Below, one piece after another: positions 17,242 to 25,778 of a stretch of 64,000 nt of DNA (the first letter of the stretch is position 1; each line of letters starts with the position of its first letter). Under the pieces are notes generated by a model, which made no database searches, was not told the DNA's origin, and worked only from the letters and a program-made list of their open reading frames with translations. Source of the DNA: Sphingosinicellaceae bacterium (GTDB lineage: Bacteria > Pseudomonadota > Alphaproteobacteria > Sphingomonadales > Sphingomonadaceae); the NCBI GenBank assembly GCA_019285715.1, contig CP079108.1, positions 1,255,001 to 1,319,000 on the forward strand, written 5' to 3'. The translations under genes and the position numbers were made by a program.

Positions 17242-19695
17242 CTAGCGTCGGGCGATAGCGATCGTCGAAGCGCGTGGCTGGTCGGGTACGATCAGCGTCA
17301 GGGTCTGCGCGGCATCGTCGACCCGGCCTTCGGTCCGTCGTCCCTGGACCCTCGCCCGGGCAGCGCCCTGCCAGCCGTGGACGACGACCTGAAATTGTTT
17401 CCACCAAGGCGAGAAACTGCCCGCGCGGGTGGCGAACCTGACGCTAAAACCGTCGCTCGACACCGTGCAGGTCATTTCCTGCCGGAGGAACGCGCCGCGC
17501 TGGAACACCATGCTGTGGCCATCGTCGGCGTAAAGTTCGCCGCGGCAGTCCGCGCCCGGATAGACGTCGAGCCGCAGCGGCCCGACCGGTATCTCGGCGG
17601 TGCTCTGGACCAGCGGCTGGCGCGGCAGGATCGTGCCCGCCCGCACGAACACCGGCAGGTGATCGTGCCGCGGCGTCTCGCGGACGATGTCGCCGAGCGG
17701 GTTCGTTCCGGATCGGGGGACGGCCTTGCCCGTCCAGTAATCGAACCAGCCGCCGCCCGGCAGGCAGACGTCATAGGCGCGCGGTGATTCCGGGTCGGGC
17801 GGCGGCGCGACCAGCAGCGAGCGCCCGACGGTGAAGGCGAAAGACTGGTCGCACGGCATCTGCAGCGCTGTCGGGTAATCATAGAACACCGGTCGCAGCA
17901 CCGGGTCGCCGAGGCGGGAGTTGCGGTCCGCCAGTGCGTATAGATAGGGCATCAACCGGTAGCGCTCCTCGACGAAGCGGCGGCGAATCGCGAGATGCCC
18001 GGGGCCGTCGACCCACGGCTCGACGCGGGGGCTGTCCTTGGTCGAGTGGTCGCGGAACACCGGGTAGAAGGCACCGATCTCGAACCAGCGGGTCAACAGG
18101 TCTGGGCTCGGGCCGCCGGCGAAGCCGCTGACGTCGGCACCGCTCCAGGCAAAGCCCGACAGGCCGAGGTTGATGATCTGCTGGACCGACAGCTTGAGGT
18201 GATCCCAGGTCGCGCGGTTGTCGCCGGTCCATGTGACGGCATAGCGCTGCCCGCCGGCATAGCTGGCGCGGGTCATCACGAAGGCGCGTTCGTCGGGCGC
18301 GATCGTGCGCAGGCCCTCGTAGGTGGCACGGCTGTTCTCCATGCCGAAGACGTTGTGGATCTCGGCATGGGTCGCGGTGCGCAGTGCGAAGCCGTCGCCG
18401 GCGATGCGGTGGCGGACGTCGGCGGGCATGGTCTTGGTCGGGGTCTCGAAGATCGCCGGCTCGTTCATGTCGTTCCACGACCCGGCGATGCCGTCCGCGA
18501 CTTGCTTGCGAAACAGGCCGCCCCACCACTCCCGCGTCGCGCCTTGCGTGAAATCCGGGAACACCGACGGCCCCGGCCAGACGGCGCCGACGTAGAGCGA
18601 CCCGTCGGCGCGGTGGACGAAATGGTCGCCCGCCGTGCCGCTGTCGTATGGCGCGTAACCCTCGCCGGGGGCATGCGCGACGTGCAGGTCGGTGATGGTG
18701 ATGAGCTTGAAGCCGTCCTTGCCCATGTCGCCGGCGAGTCGCTTCAGGTCGGGGAAGGTTGCAGTATTGACCGTGAACGGGCGGTTGCGGTCCTGGTAGT
18801 CGATGTCGAGCCACAACACGTCGGCGGGCACGCGGTCGGAGCGCAGCCGCGCGGCGATCCCGCGGACCTCGGCGTCGGACATGTAGCTGTAGCGCGACTG
18901 CTGGTAGCCGAGCGCCCACAAGGGTGGCAGCGGTGCCTTGCCGGTCAGGTCGGTGTAGCGGCGCACGACCTCGGCGGTGGTTGGCCCTGCGATGAAATAA
19001 TAGTCGATCGGCCCATCGGGGCCACCGAACGCCAGCACGTCGTCCTCGCGGTGGCCGAAGTCGAACCACGTCCGCCACGTGTTATCGAGGAACACGCCGT
19101 AGCTGCCGCCGTCGCCGCCGACCGCAACGAAGAAGGGTATGCTCTTGTAGATCGGGTCGGTGCTGCCGGTGAAACCGTAGGCGTCGGTGTTCCAGTCGAC
19201 GAAGCTTTGCCCGCGGCGGTCGAGGCCGCCGGTCTTGTCGCCGAGGCCGAAATAGTGCTCGGCGGCCGGCAGTGTCTTGCGGAGGGTGAAGCCGGTGCCG
19301 TCGAGCTTCACCGGGTCGACCGCGTCGGACGAGATCGTCTTGCCGGCGCGGTCCTCGATGCGCATCCGTCCGCCGACGATCCGCACCCTGAGCGCGGCCG
19401 TGGCGAAGCCGTCCGGTGCCGCCGTGACACGGACATGACGGGCGCGCACGTCGGCTGGGACCGCCCAGCTCGCGTCCTCCGGCATGGTGCAGTCGCGGCC
19501 CAGCCGGACTCGCAGGATTGCATCGGTGAGCGCGGTGATGCGAAGCACGCCGCCGGCAAGCGGCACGTCGACGCCATCAGCGCGGGCGACGATCTCGGGC
19601 ATCGTTCGCGCCACAGCGGCCGGAGCCGCGAGGGCCGGGCCGCAGCTCGCCGCGACCATGAGCAGGCCCGCCAGCACCGCCCTACGCGCTGTCAT
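17242..19695 (-). CDS. Exported glycoside hydrolase family 31 alpha-glucosidase
   Basis: An 817-residue exported enzyme. The ATG at 19695 with AGGAG upstream starts a signal peptide that ends near PALAAPA; a Cys at about residue 17 makes a lipoprotein form possible but weak. The GH31 nucleophile lies in SWNDMNEP (Asp about residue 409) and the acid/base in YAVTWTGDNRATW. The N-terminal GH31 beta domain contains AEHYFGLGDKTGGLDRRG, and a C-terminal beta domain contains LPVFVRAGTILPRQP. Likely a periplasmic or surface alpha-glucosidase or alpha-xylosidase acting on oligosaccharides. It is convergent with otsA, in a block rich in alpha-glucan functions. Confidence 0.93.
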   Translation of the reverse strand: MTARRAVLAGLLMVAASCGPALAAPAAVARTMPEIVARADGVDVPLAGGVLRITALTDAILRVRLGRDCTMPEDASWAVPADVRARHVRVTAAPDGFATAALRVRIVGGRMRIEDRAGKTISSDAVDPVKLDGTGFTLRKTLPAAEHYFGLGDKTGGLDRRGQSFVDWNTDAYGFTGSTDPIYKSIPFFVAVGGDGGSYGVFLDNTWRTWFDFGHREDDVLAFGGPDGPIDYYFIAGPTTAEVVRRYTDLTGKAPLPPLWALGYQQSRYSYMSDAEVRGIAARLRSDRVPADVLWLDIDYQDRNRPFTVNTATFPDLKRLAGDMGKDGFKLITITDLHVAHAPGEGYAPYDSGTAGDHFVHRADGSLYVGAVWPGPSVFPDFTQGATREWWGGLFRKQVADGIAGSWNDMNEPAIFETPTKTMPADVRHRIAGDGFALRTATHAEIHNVFGMENSRATYEGLRTIAPDERAFVMTRASYAGGQRYAVTWTGDNRATWDHLKLSVQQIINLGLSGFAWSGADVSGFAGGPSPDLLTRWFEIGAFYPVFRDHSTKDSPRVEPWVDGPGHLAIRRRFVEERYRLMPYLYALADRNSRLGDPVLRPVFYDYPTALQMPCDQSFAFTVGRSLLVAPPPDPESPRAYDVCLPGGGWFDYWTGKAVPRSGTNPLGDIVRETPRHDHLPVFVRAGTILPRQPLVQSTAEIPVGPLRLDVYPGADCRGELYADDGHSMVFQRGAFLRQEMTCTVSSDGFSVRFATRAGSFSPWWKQFQVVVHGWQGAARARVQGRRTEGRVDDAAQTLTLIVPDQPRASTIAIARR

Positions 19696-19970
19696 GGAAA
19701 CTCCTGGCCGTTGCCGATCGCGTCGGTGATGGTGTGTTCCCCTGCAGGCTCGGTTGCTGCGGCTGATCCTATACGCGAACCCGGCGCCGTCGCCCATGCG
19801 AACGCCGCCGCTGCTGCCAGCTTGTCGCCGACCCGGTGGCCAACTGCATCTGTCCGGGCGCCCGGTGGTCGCGTGGCAGAAATCGGAACAACCGACGTGG
19901 ATGCCGACAGATTTAATGTTGCAAGGAGTTTCGTTTCGGTTAAGGAACCGTTTCGGGGAGTGATTGCTTT

Positions 19971-20102
19971 ATGTTAACTGCAGTTTCGCGTCTTACGTGG
20001 CGACGGGCGACCAATGGATCGCTGTACGCGCTGGGCATCGGGTTGGTTTGGGCGTCGCTGATCCTGGGCGTAACGCTCGTCTACAGGGCGTACAGCCTGT
20101 AG
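19971..20102 (+). CDS. Predicted 43-residue single-span membrane peptide
   Basis: A short frame starting ATG with GGGGAG (19955-19960) ten bases upstream. It encodes a basic N-terminus (SRLTWRRATNG) followed by one strongly hydrophobic helix (LYALGIGLVWASLILGVTLVY) and a short end. Codons are mostly GC-rich at the third position. It is oriented with, and about 200 bases before, the adenylation/carrier/acyltransferase gene, so it may be a small partner, though the gap argues for a separate unit. No family was recognised. The alternative is a chance open frame. A 5-bp hairpin (19937-19950) precedes its ribosome site. Confidence 0.45.
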   Translation: MLTAVSRLTWRRATNGSLYALGIGLVWASLILGVTLVYRAYSL

Positions 20103-20308
20103 CCGCACGATAATTTTTCGAATTATCTCTCGGCTCGTTATCCGTAACAGCGCCGAGACCAGGCAATTGGCGTGATTTTGTATCGCGACCCTGGCGCAAA
20201 ATTCCGTCAAGAAACCTTGCCGATTAATAAATAAGCCGTTGCAACAACGAAACAAACGACTACCGTACAAATGCGTCGGCGGCCGCCGGCACGCGGGGGG
20301 TACGTGTA

Positions 20309-22927
20309 GTGTCGTTGTCGCTGGCTGTGCCAGATCTGCGTAGCCGTTGCGACGCCGGGCCGCGCTTTATCCAATCGATTCCGGCGTTCGGTCAGCGGCT
20401 TGCCGCGATCGACGACACCGGCGACAGCCTTTCCTACTCAACGCTGGCGACCCGAGCGGATGCCGTCGCCGAGAGCCTCGGGCCGATCCGTCGACTCGTT
20501 CTGATCGAGCCCCGCAACTCGGTCGAATCACTGGTCGCCTATGTCGGTGCGCTGGCCGGCAACCACGTCGTGCTCCTCGGCAGCGAGGGCGGTGGAGCGC
20601 GACTCGCCGAGGCGTGGCAACCCGATGCCGTGTTCTCGGGCCAGGACGACAGCTGGAGCATCGCGGCAGTCCATCCGCGGCGTAACCTGCACGCCGATCT
20701 CGCCGTATTGCTGTCGACCTCGGGGACCACCGGGGCGACGAAGCTCGTCAGGCTGGCGACGACGGCGCTCGATGCCAACGCCACGTCGATCTGCGCCTTC
20801 CTGGACATCGAGGCCGACGACCGCGCGCTGGTCACGCTGCCGTTCCACTACAGCTACGGGCTGTCGCTGGTCCATTCCCACCTCGCCGCCGGGGCGGCGC
20901 TGCTGCTGACCAAGGGCTCGCTGCTCGATCCCGAAACGCTGGCGTTTGCCGAGGAGTTCGGGGTGACGTCGCTGGCCGGCGTGCCGCACAGCTACGAACT
21001 GCTCGACCGCATCGACTTCATGCGCCGGGCCCCGGCGTCGCTGCGCTGCCTGACGCAGGCAGGGGGACGCATGAGCCCCGACGCGGTTGCCCGCTACGCT
21101 GCCTGGGCGGCGGAAACCGGCCGGCGGTTCTACGTCATGTACGGGCAGACCGAGGCGACGGCGCGCATGGCGTACCTCCCGCCCGCGGCGCTCGCGGACC
21201 ACCCGGACTGCATCGGCGTCGCGATACCGGGCGGGGCGTTCACGCTGGTCGACGACGCGGGCCTGGTCGTCGACGCGCCCGAGACGCCCGGCGAACTCGT
21301 CTATCGCGGCGACAACATCATGATGGGATACGCGGAAGTGCCCGCGGACCTCGCCCTGCCGGCCGGCCTGGACCGGCTCGCGACGGGGGACATCGCGGTT
21401 CGCAACAGCGCCGGCTACTACCGGATCGTCGGGCGCAGCAGCCGCTTCGTGAAGCCGATGGGATTGCGTATCGCGCTCGACGAGGTCGAGGCGGCACTGC
21501 AGCGCCACGGCTGGCGCGGGGCCGCAACGGGCAATGATAGTTTCATCGCGGTCGAGGTTCTCGACGGCGCCGCGCCGGCGACAGTCACTGCGGCCCTGGC
21601 CGCCGAGTTCAAGCTTGCGGCGACGCTGTTCCACGTCACGGCGGTGCACGAGCAGTCGCGACTGCCGTCCGGCAAGATCGACTACCGCAGCATCCTGCTG
21701 GCGGCTCAGGCTGAGCGCGACACGACACCCAGCGACGCCGTCGCGGCGGCGTTCGCCCGTGCGTTCCCCAGCCGGACGCTCCGGCCAACCGACAGCTTCG
21801 TCATGCTCGGCGGCGACTCGCTCGGCTACGTCGCGATGTCGATCGCGCTCGAGGACGCCATGGGGACGGCGCCCGACGGCTGGGAGGCGATGACGCTCGC
21901 CGAGCTCGAGCTGTTCGAGCGCAACGCGAAGCCGCGGCAGGGGTGGTCCAACCGCATCGGCACCGACATTGTGCTGCGTGCGCTTGCGATCGTCGCGGTC
22001 ATCGTCAACCACAGCAGCAGCTTCGTCGTCGGTGGCGGCGCAAGTGTCTTGCTGTTGCTGGTCGGCTACAACCTCGCCCGCTTCCAGCGCGCTCGCCTCA
22101 TCGAGGGCCACGGCATGGCGGTCGTGAAGGGCTTCGCGACAAGGATCATAGCGCCTTATTACGCGATCCTGGTGATCTACATGGCCTACAAGGGCCACGT
22201 CACCTGGCCCGCACTGCTGCTGTGCGGAAACCTTTTCGGCGAGTTCGAAAGCTTCATCGAGCCATATTGGTTCATCGAGGCGATGCTGCAGATCTATCTG
22301 GTCGTCGCGGGCGTATTCGTGTTCGCGCGGGTTCGCCGGGCCGCAATGCTCCAGCCCTGGCGCTTCGGCCTGTTGCTGCTGGCGGCGGCGGTCGCCATCC
22401 GGGAAGTGGGCGCGCTGGTCTTCGACGAGCGCGGACTGGCGGACCGCACGCCCGACGCGCTGCTGTACCTGGTGGTGCTGGGCTGGTGCATCCACCATGC
22501 CGACACGCCATCACGGAGGTTCACGCTCGGCGCTGTGTTGCTGCTCCTGGTCGGATTCTCGGCCTCGGTACTGCCGGGCGGCTGGTCCGTCCCCGAGACA
22601 CCGTCCGGGATCGCCCACGCATTGTGGCTGTCGGTGGCGGTATGTCTGCTGCTCTGGCTGCCGCGCCTGCCGATGCCGCCGCTCGGGCGACGCGTCTTCG
22701 GCGCGGTCGCCGGCGCCAGCTTTTACATCTACCTCGTCCACGGTGTGCCCGCCCATTACCTGCACACCGAGACCGACGTCGCGCGCGTCATGATTGCCAT
22801 TGTCGGCTCGGTCGCCGTCGGCATCGCCGTGCACCATATTTCGCAGTTCGTGGAAGCGTTTCCGGTTGCGAAATGGCTGCCGTTCCTGACACCCTGGTCT
22901 TCGGTCCGGCTGCGCAGCGAGCCGTAA
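20309..22927 (+). CDS. Fused adenylation domain, carrier protein and membrane acyltransferase
   Basis: An 872-residue single chain with three parts. Residues about 1-455 are an ANL adenylating domain: core motif LLSTSGTTGATK (about 134-145), A5 VMYGQTEATARM, A7 RLATGDIA, A8 YRIVGRSSRFVKPMG, A10 RLPSGKIDYR. Residues about 465-540 are an acyl/peptidyl carrier with the pantetheine serine in MLGGDSLGYV (Ser504). Residues about 548-865 are a polytopic domain like the acyltransferase-3 fold, with LRALAIVAVIVNHSSS (candidate His) and FYIYLVHGVP. The layout resembles DltA-DltC-DltB in one protein. Inference: it activates an acid, loads it on its own carrier and transfers it across or at the membrane to a glycan. 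The substrate is unknown. GTG start with a G-rich site upstream. Confidence 0.85.
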   Translation: MSLSLAVPDLRSRCDAGPRFIQSIPAFGQRLAAIDDTGDSLSYSTLATRADAVAESLGPIRRLVLIEPRNSVESLVAYVGALAGNHVVLLGSEGGGARLAEAWQPDAVFSGQDDSWSIAAVHPRRNLHADLAVLLSTSGTTGATKLVRLATTALDANATSICAFLDIEADDRALVTLPFHYSYGLSLVHSHLAAGAALLLTKGSLLDPETLAFAEEFGVTSLAGVPHSYELLDRIDFMRRAPASLRCLTQAGGRMSPDAVARYAAWAAETGRRFYVMYGQTEATARMAYLPPAALADHPDCIGVAIPGGAFTLVDDAGLVVDAPETPGELVYRGDNIMMGYAEVPADLALPAGLDRLATGDIAVRNSAGYYRIVGRSSRFVKPMGLRIALDEVEAALQRHGWRGAATGNDSFIAVEVLDGAAPATVTAALAAEFKLAATLFHVTAVHEQSRLPSGKIDYRSILLAAQAERDTTPSDAVAAAFARAFPSRTLRPTDSFVMLGGDSLGYVAMSIALEDAMGTAPDGWEAMTLAELELFERNAKPRQGWSNRIGTDIVLRALAIVAVIVNHSSSFVVGGGASVLLLLVGYNLARFQRARLIEGHGMAVVKGFATRIIAPYYAILVIYMAYKGHVTWPALLLCGNLFGEFESFIEPYWFIEAMLQIYLVVAGVFVFARVRRAAMLQPWRFGLLLLAAAVAIREVGALVFDERGLADRTPDALLYLVVLGWCIHHADTPSRRFTLGAVLLLLVGFSASVLPGGWSVPETPSGIAHALWLSVAVCLLLWLPRLPMPPLGRRVFGAVAGASFYIYLVHGVPAHYLHTETDVARVMIAIVGSVAVGIAVHHISQFVEAFPVAKWLPFLTPWSSVRLRSEP

Positions 22928-22937
22928 GGATTTGAAC

Positions 22938-23744
22938 TCAGGCGGCGCGTCCCGCCAGCGCGGCACCGTGCGCTGCCATCAGATCGAACAGGCGTTCGGG
23001 GTCGCCAGCGCGGAGCTTCAGCATCTCCGCCGTGCCGCCGCGGACGACCGACAACTCCCTCTTGCCGGCAGCGATCCCGGCCAGGATCTCGATGGCGGCA
23101 TCCTCGGGGGAAATGCCGGCCTCGATGTCGTCGTCGCTCTTGCCGCGGATCGAGCCGTCGCCGGCCAGCGCGTTACGAGCGACGCCGGTGCGGACGAAGC
23201 CCGGCGTGACTACGGTGACTTCGATCCCGGCGTGGGCGTTCTCGGCGCGGAGCGCGTCGGAGTAGCCGATCAGCGCATGCTTGGCGGCCGAGTAGCCGGT
23301 ACGGAGCACGCTGCCGACCTTGCCGGCGACCGAGGAGATGTTGATGAAGTGGCCGGAGCCGCGCGCCAGCATCGCCGGCAGCACGAGCTGCGTCAGCCTC
23401 ACGGGCGCGAAGAAGTCGACCTCCATCAGCTGCCGGTAGACGTCGAACCCGGTGTCCTTGGCGAGGCTGCGTTGCGAGATGCCGGCGTTGTTGACCAGGA
23501 TGTCGACCTTGCCGCGCCAGCCCTCGGCCTGCGCGACCATCGCCGGCAACACGTCATAGTCGGTGGTATCGAACGCGAGTTCGAGCGTGTCGCCCTTGCA
23601 GGCCTTGCGGACCGCCTCGAGTGCATCGGTCCGCCGCCCCGACAGGATGGCGTCCGCCCCGTGCGCGGAGAACGCGAGAGCCAGCGCTTGGCCGATGCCC
23701 GATGATGCGCCGGTCACCCAGACCGTCTTGCCGGTGTAGCTCAA
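22938..23744 (-). CDS. Short-chain dehydrogenase/reductase
   Basis: A 268-residue classical SDR. The NAD(P)-binding TGASSGIGQAL is at residues 9-19, followed by DILVNNAGIS. The catalytic Ser is in FINISSVAGKVGS and the Tyr/Lys pair in YSAAKHALIGYSDAL. The C-terminal extension (about 60 residues) is longer than the minimal fold. Start taken as the TTG at 23744, overlapping the stop of the NnrU-like gene (TTGA) with GGAG upstream; a GTG at 23759 is possible. The substrate is unknown; a lipid or keto-acyl role is common for this type but is not shown here. Confidence 0.9.
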   Translation of the reverse strand: MSYTGKTVWVTGASSGIGQALALAFSAHGADAILSGRRTDALEAVRKACKGDTLELAFDTTDYDVLPAMVAQAEGWRGKVDILVNNAGISQRSLAKDTGFDVYRQLMEVDFFAPVRLTQLVLPAMLARGSGHFINISSVAGKVGSVLRTGYSAAKHALIGYSDALRAENAHAGIEVTVVTPGFVRTGVARNALAGDGSIRGKSDDDIEAGISPEDAAIEILAGIAAGKRELSVVRGGTAEMLKLRAGDPERLFDLMAAHGAALAGRAA

Positions 23745-24406
23745 GCGATCATGCTCCACAGTGCGGGGCCTCCGAGATAGGGGTGGGCCCAGGTCGCCAG
23801 CGCGAACACCGCGACGCCGCCGACGAGCGCGATGATGCCGGGATTGAGCGCGCCGACCGACGGCCTGCCGAACGGCACGAAGCTCGTTGCGGCCTCGTGG
23901 GCGCCCCAGCCGGCACCGAGCTGCTCGCGCTTTTTGCCGTCCTGGAACCACGCCCCGACCAGCGCCAGGAACCCGATCGCAAAGCACAAGGCCACGGTGC
24001 GCGCATCGCCCGACACGAAGGCGTGGACGACCGCCCACAGGGCAAACGACCACATCATCGGGTGGCGGGTGATGCGCTGGACGCCGCGCGGGCCATTGGC
24101 GGTGGCTTTGCCGCCCATCAGCGCCGGGTTGGGCGCGGTCATCGAGCCGACGAACAGGATGCTCGCGAACAGCATCACCGGGACAGCAGCGTACCACGCC
24201 CACTGCGGGGGTAGCCACAGGTACAGGCCCACCGGTGCCTGCTTGAACGCCCAAACCGACAAGCCGAGCGTGCCGAGCGCGACCAGCGAATAGACTCCGC
24301 TGAAGCCGCGCTCGCCAAGCGCACCCACCAATGGCGCGCGGAGCGGGTGCGACAGCAGAAGGTGGCTGCCGACGAAGGCGACCAGCGCGATCAGCAGGAC
24401 GATCAT
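23741..24406 (-). CDS. NnrU-family membrane protein
   Basis: A 221-residue integral membrane protein with about six hydrophobic helices. It carries the NnrU-type segment NPALMGG followed by GVQRITRHPMMWSFALWA, where RHP and the nearby His are the family marks. NnrU was first linked to nitrite/nitric oxide metabolism, but most homologues, including this one, have no denitrification neighbours, and the fold is related to isoprenylcysteine methyltransferase-like proteins. It is first in a two-gene unit with the SDR, coupled by TTGA. A palindrome lies just upstream at 24429-24462. Confidence 0.85.
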   Translation of the reverse strand: MIVLLIALVAFVGSHLLLSHPLRAPLVGALGERGFSGVYSLVALGTLGLSVWAFKQAPVGLYLWLPPQWAWYAAVPVMLFASILFVGSMTAPNPALMGGKATANGPRGVQRITRHPMMWSFALWAVVHAFVSGDARTVALCFAIGFLALVGAWFQDGKKREQLGAGWGAHEAATSFVPFGRPSVGALNPGIIALVGGVAVFALATWAHPYLGGPALWSMIA

Positions 24407-24428
24407 ATCAGGCTCCCCTCGCCATTCT

Positions 24429-24462
24429 CCACGTCATCCCCGCGAAGGCGGGGATGACGTGG
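24429..24462. repeat. Perfect palindrome of the GTCATCCCCGCG family
   Basis: A 15-bp perfect stem CCACGTCATCCCCGC pairs with GCGGGGATGACGTGG around the 4-base loop GAAG. It lies between two minus-strand genes, 22 bases before the NnrU-like start and 20 bases after the stop of the upstream amidohydrolase. It may stabilise or end the upstream transcript. It shares its core with repeats at 3529, 35079 and 39381. Confidence 0.9.
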
Positions 24463-24482
24463 GGAGGGTGCAGCCCTCACGA

Positions 24483-25778
24483 CTACCGCCGATACTGCAG
24501 CGGCGCGTCCTGCACTTTCAGCCCGAGGTAGCGGTCGCGGAGCTCGGTCTGGCGGCTGGTCAGGGGCTGGCGGACGCCGTCGATCAGCATCGCCGTCGGG
24601 GCCGAGGTCAGCTCGAGCGGGTCGCCGTCCCAAACGACGACATCGCCGCGCTCGCCCGCCGCCAGCGTGCCGGTGTCGGTCATTCCGAAGATTTCAGCCG
24701 GTGCTGCGGTGACGGTGCGCAGCGCTTCGGCCCAGGTCAGGCCGACGCCGCCGGGGACGCGCGCCTGCGCCACCATGTTGCCGGCGTAGTTGGGCAGGTC
24801 GCGCGCCTGGAAGCTGGCGTCCTGCTCGAGGATGCCGAGCCCGACGACGACCCCCGCCTTGACCAGCCGCCCGACGTTGGACTTGGTCGACGCCAGCGCC
24901 TCGAACGAATTCGGGTTGTCGAGCATCGGCTGGGTGATGACGGGCACCCGCGCCGCGGCGATGCGGTCGGCAACTAGCCAGCCTTCACGGGCACCGAACA
25001 GCACGAGCTTCAGCCGCGGGAATTCGGTGCGGAGCGCGAGCACGTTGAGGATGTCCTGCGCGCGCTCGACGTGGACGAGCAGCCGCTGCGAGCCCTGCAC
25101 GACCGGGACCAGCGCGGCGGCATCGAGGCGGGTGACGAAGGCATCGCGCCCGCGACCATCCTCGAAGCGCACCGGGTTGGCGGCGTATCGCTCGGCCTCA
25201 TGCAGGGCGTTGCGGAAATTGAGGAACGCGACCGGCCGCGAACCGCCGGCGGCGCGCGCGCCTTCCTCGCCCATCTCGACGAACTGGAAGGCGCGGGGTC
25301 GGGTGACGATGTCACCGCTGGCGGCAAGGCTGATCACGGCCCCCTGGCCGCCGAAGATTTCGTGGCTGGCGTTCGGGCCGATCGCCGAGCGGGTGACGCC
25401 GCCCTGGCGCTCGACGGCGATGTTGGTCGCGGCCGGGTTGATGCCGGGCGCGAGGTCGATGGCGGCCGAGAACGGTGACTTCGACGCGCCGCTGTCGTTC
25501 GTCTGGTCGACACCGCTGACTTCGGAGATGCCCATGTAGGCCATCGCCGAGAAGATGCCGGGGGTCACCCACTTGCCGGTCGCGTCGATGACGGTGGCCC
25601 CAGCGGGAACGGGCACGTTGCGTCCGACCGCGATGATGCGGCCGTTCTGAACGACGACCGTGCCGCCCTCGATCGGGGTACCGCCCGCGGTTCCGGCGAC
25701 GGTGCCACCGGTGATCGCGATGGTTTCCGCGGCGACCGGCGCAGCGGTGAGCAGCAGCAGTGCGAGGAGCGCCTTCAC
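24483..25778 (-). CDS. Amidohydrolase-like protein lacking the HxH metal motif
   Basis: A 431-residue exported protein of the amidohydrolase (imidazolonepropionase/prolidase-like) fold. The GTG start at 25778 overlaps the stop of the upstream amidohydrolase (GTGA) with GGGAG before it, and a signal peptide (ALLALLLLTAAPVAAE) follows. The N-terminal beta-sandwich and the C-terminal GTLAAGERGDVVVWDGDP are well kept. Where active enzymes have the HxH ligands, this protein reads VTPGIFSAMAYMG, without histidines. It may therefore be inactive or a structural partner of the gene upstream. Tandem pairs of this type fit periplasmic peptide or imide degradation. Confidence 0.85.
   Translation of the reverse strand: MKALLALLLLTAAPVAAETIAITGGTVAGTAGGTPIEGGTVVVQNGRIIAVGRNVPVPAGATVIDATGKWVTPGIFSAMAYMGISEVSGVDQTNDSGASKSPFSAAIDLAPGINPAATNIAVERQGGVTRSAIGPNASHEIFGGQGAVISLAASGDIVTRPRAFQFVEMGEEGARAAGGSRPVAFLNFRNALHEAERYAANPVRFEDGRGRDAFVTRLDAAALVPVVQGSQRLLVHVERAQDILNVLALRTEFPRLKLVLFGAREGWLVADRIAAARVPVITQPMLDNPNSFEALASTKSNVGRLVKAGVVVGLGILEQDASFQARDLPNYAGNMVAQARVPGGVGLTWAEALRTVTAAPAEIFGMTDTGTLAAGERGDVVVWDGDPLELTSAPTAMLIDGVRQPLTSRQTELRDRYLGLKVQDAPLQYRR

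Noticed and set aside
19974-20270. 98-codon minus-strand frame
   Set aside because: Composition unlike real genes here and it lies antisense to the better-supported 43-residue frame.
22929-22941. GGATTTGAACTCA, similar to a tRNA T-arm, also near 45445
   Set aside because: No acceptor, D or anticodon arms around either copy; one copy is the start of the DUF3572 gene.
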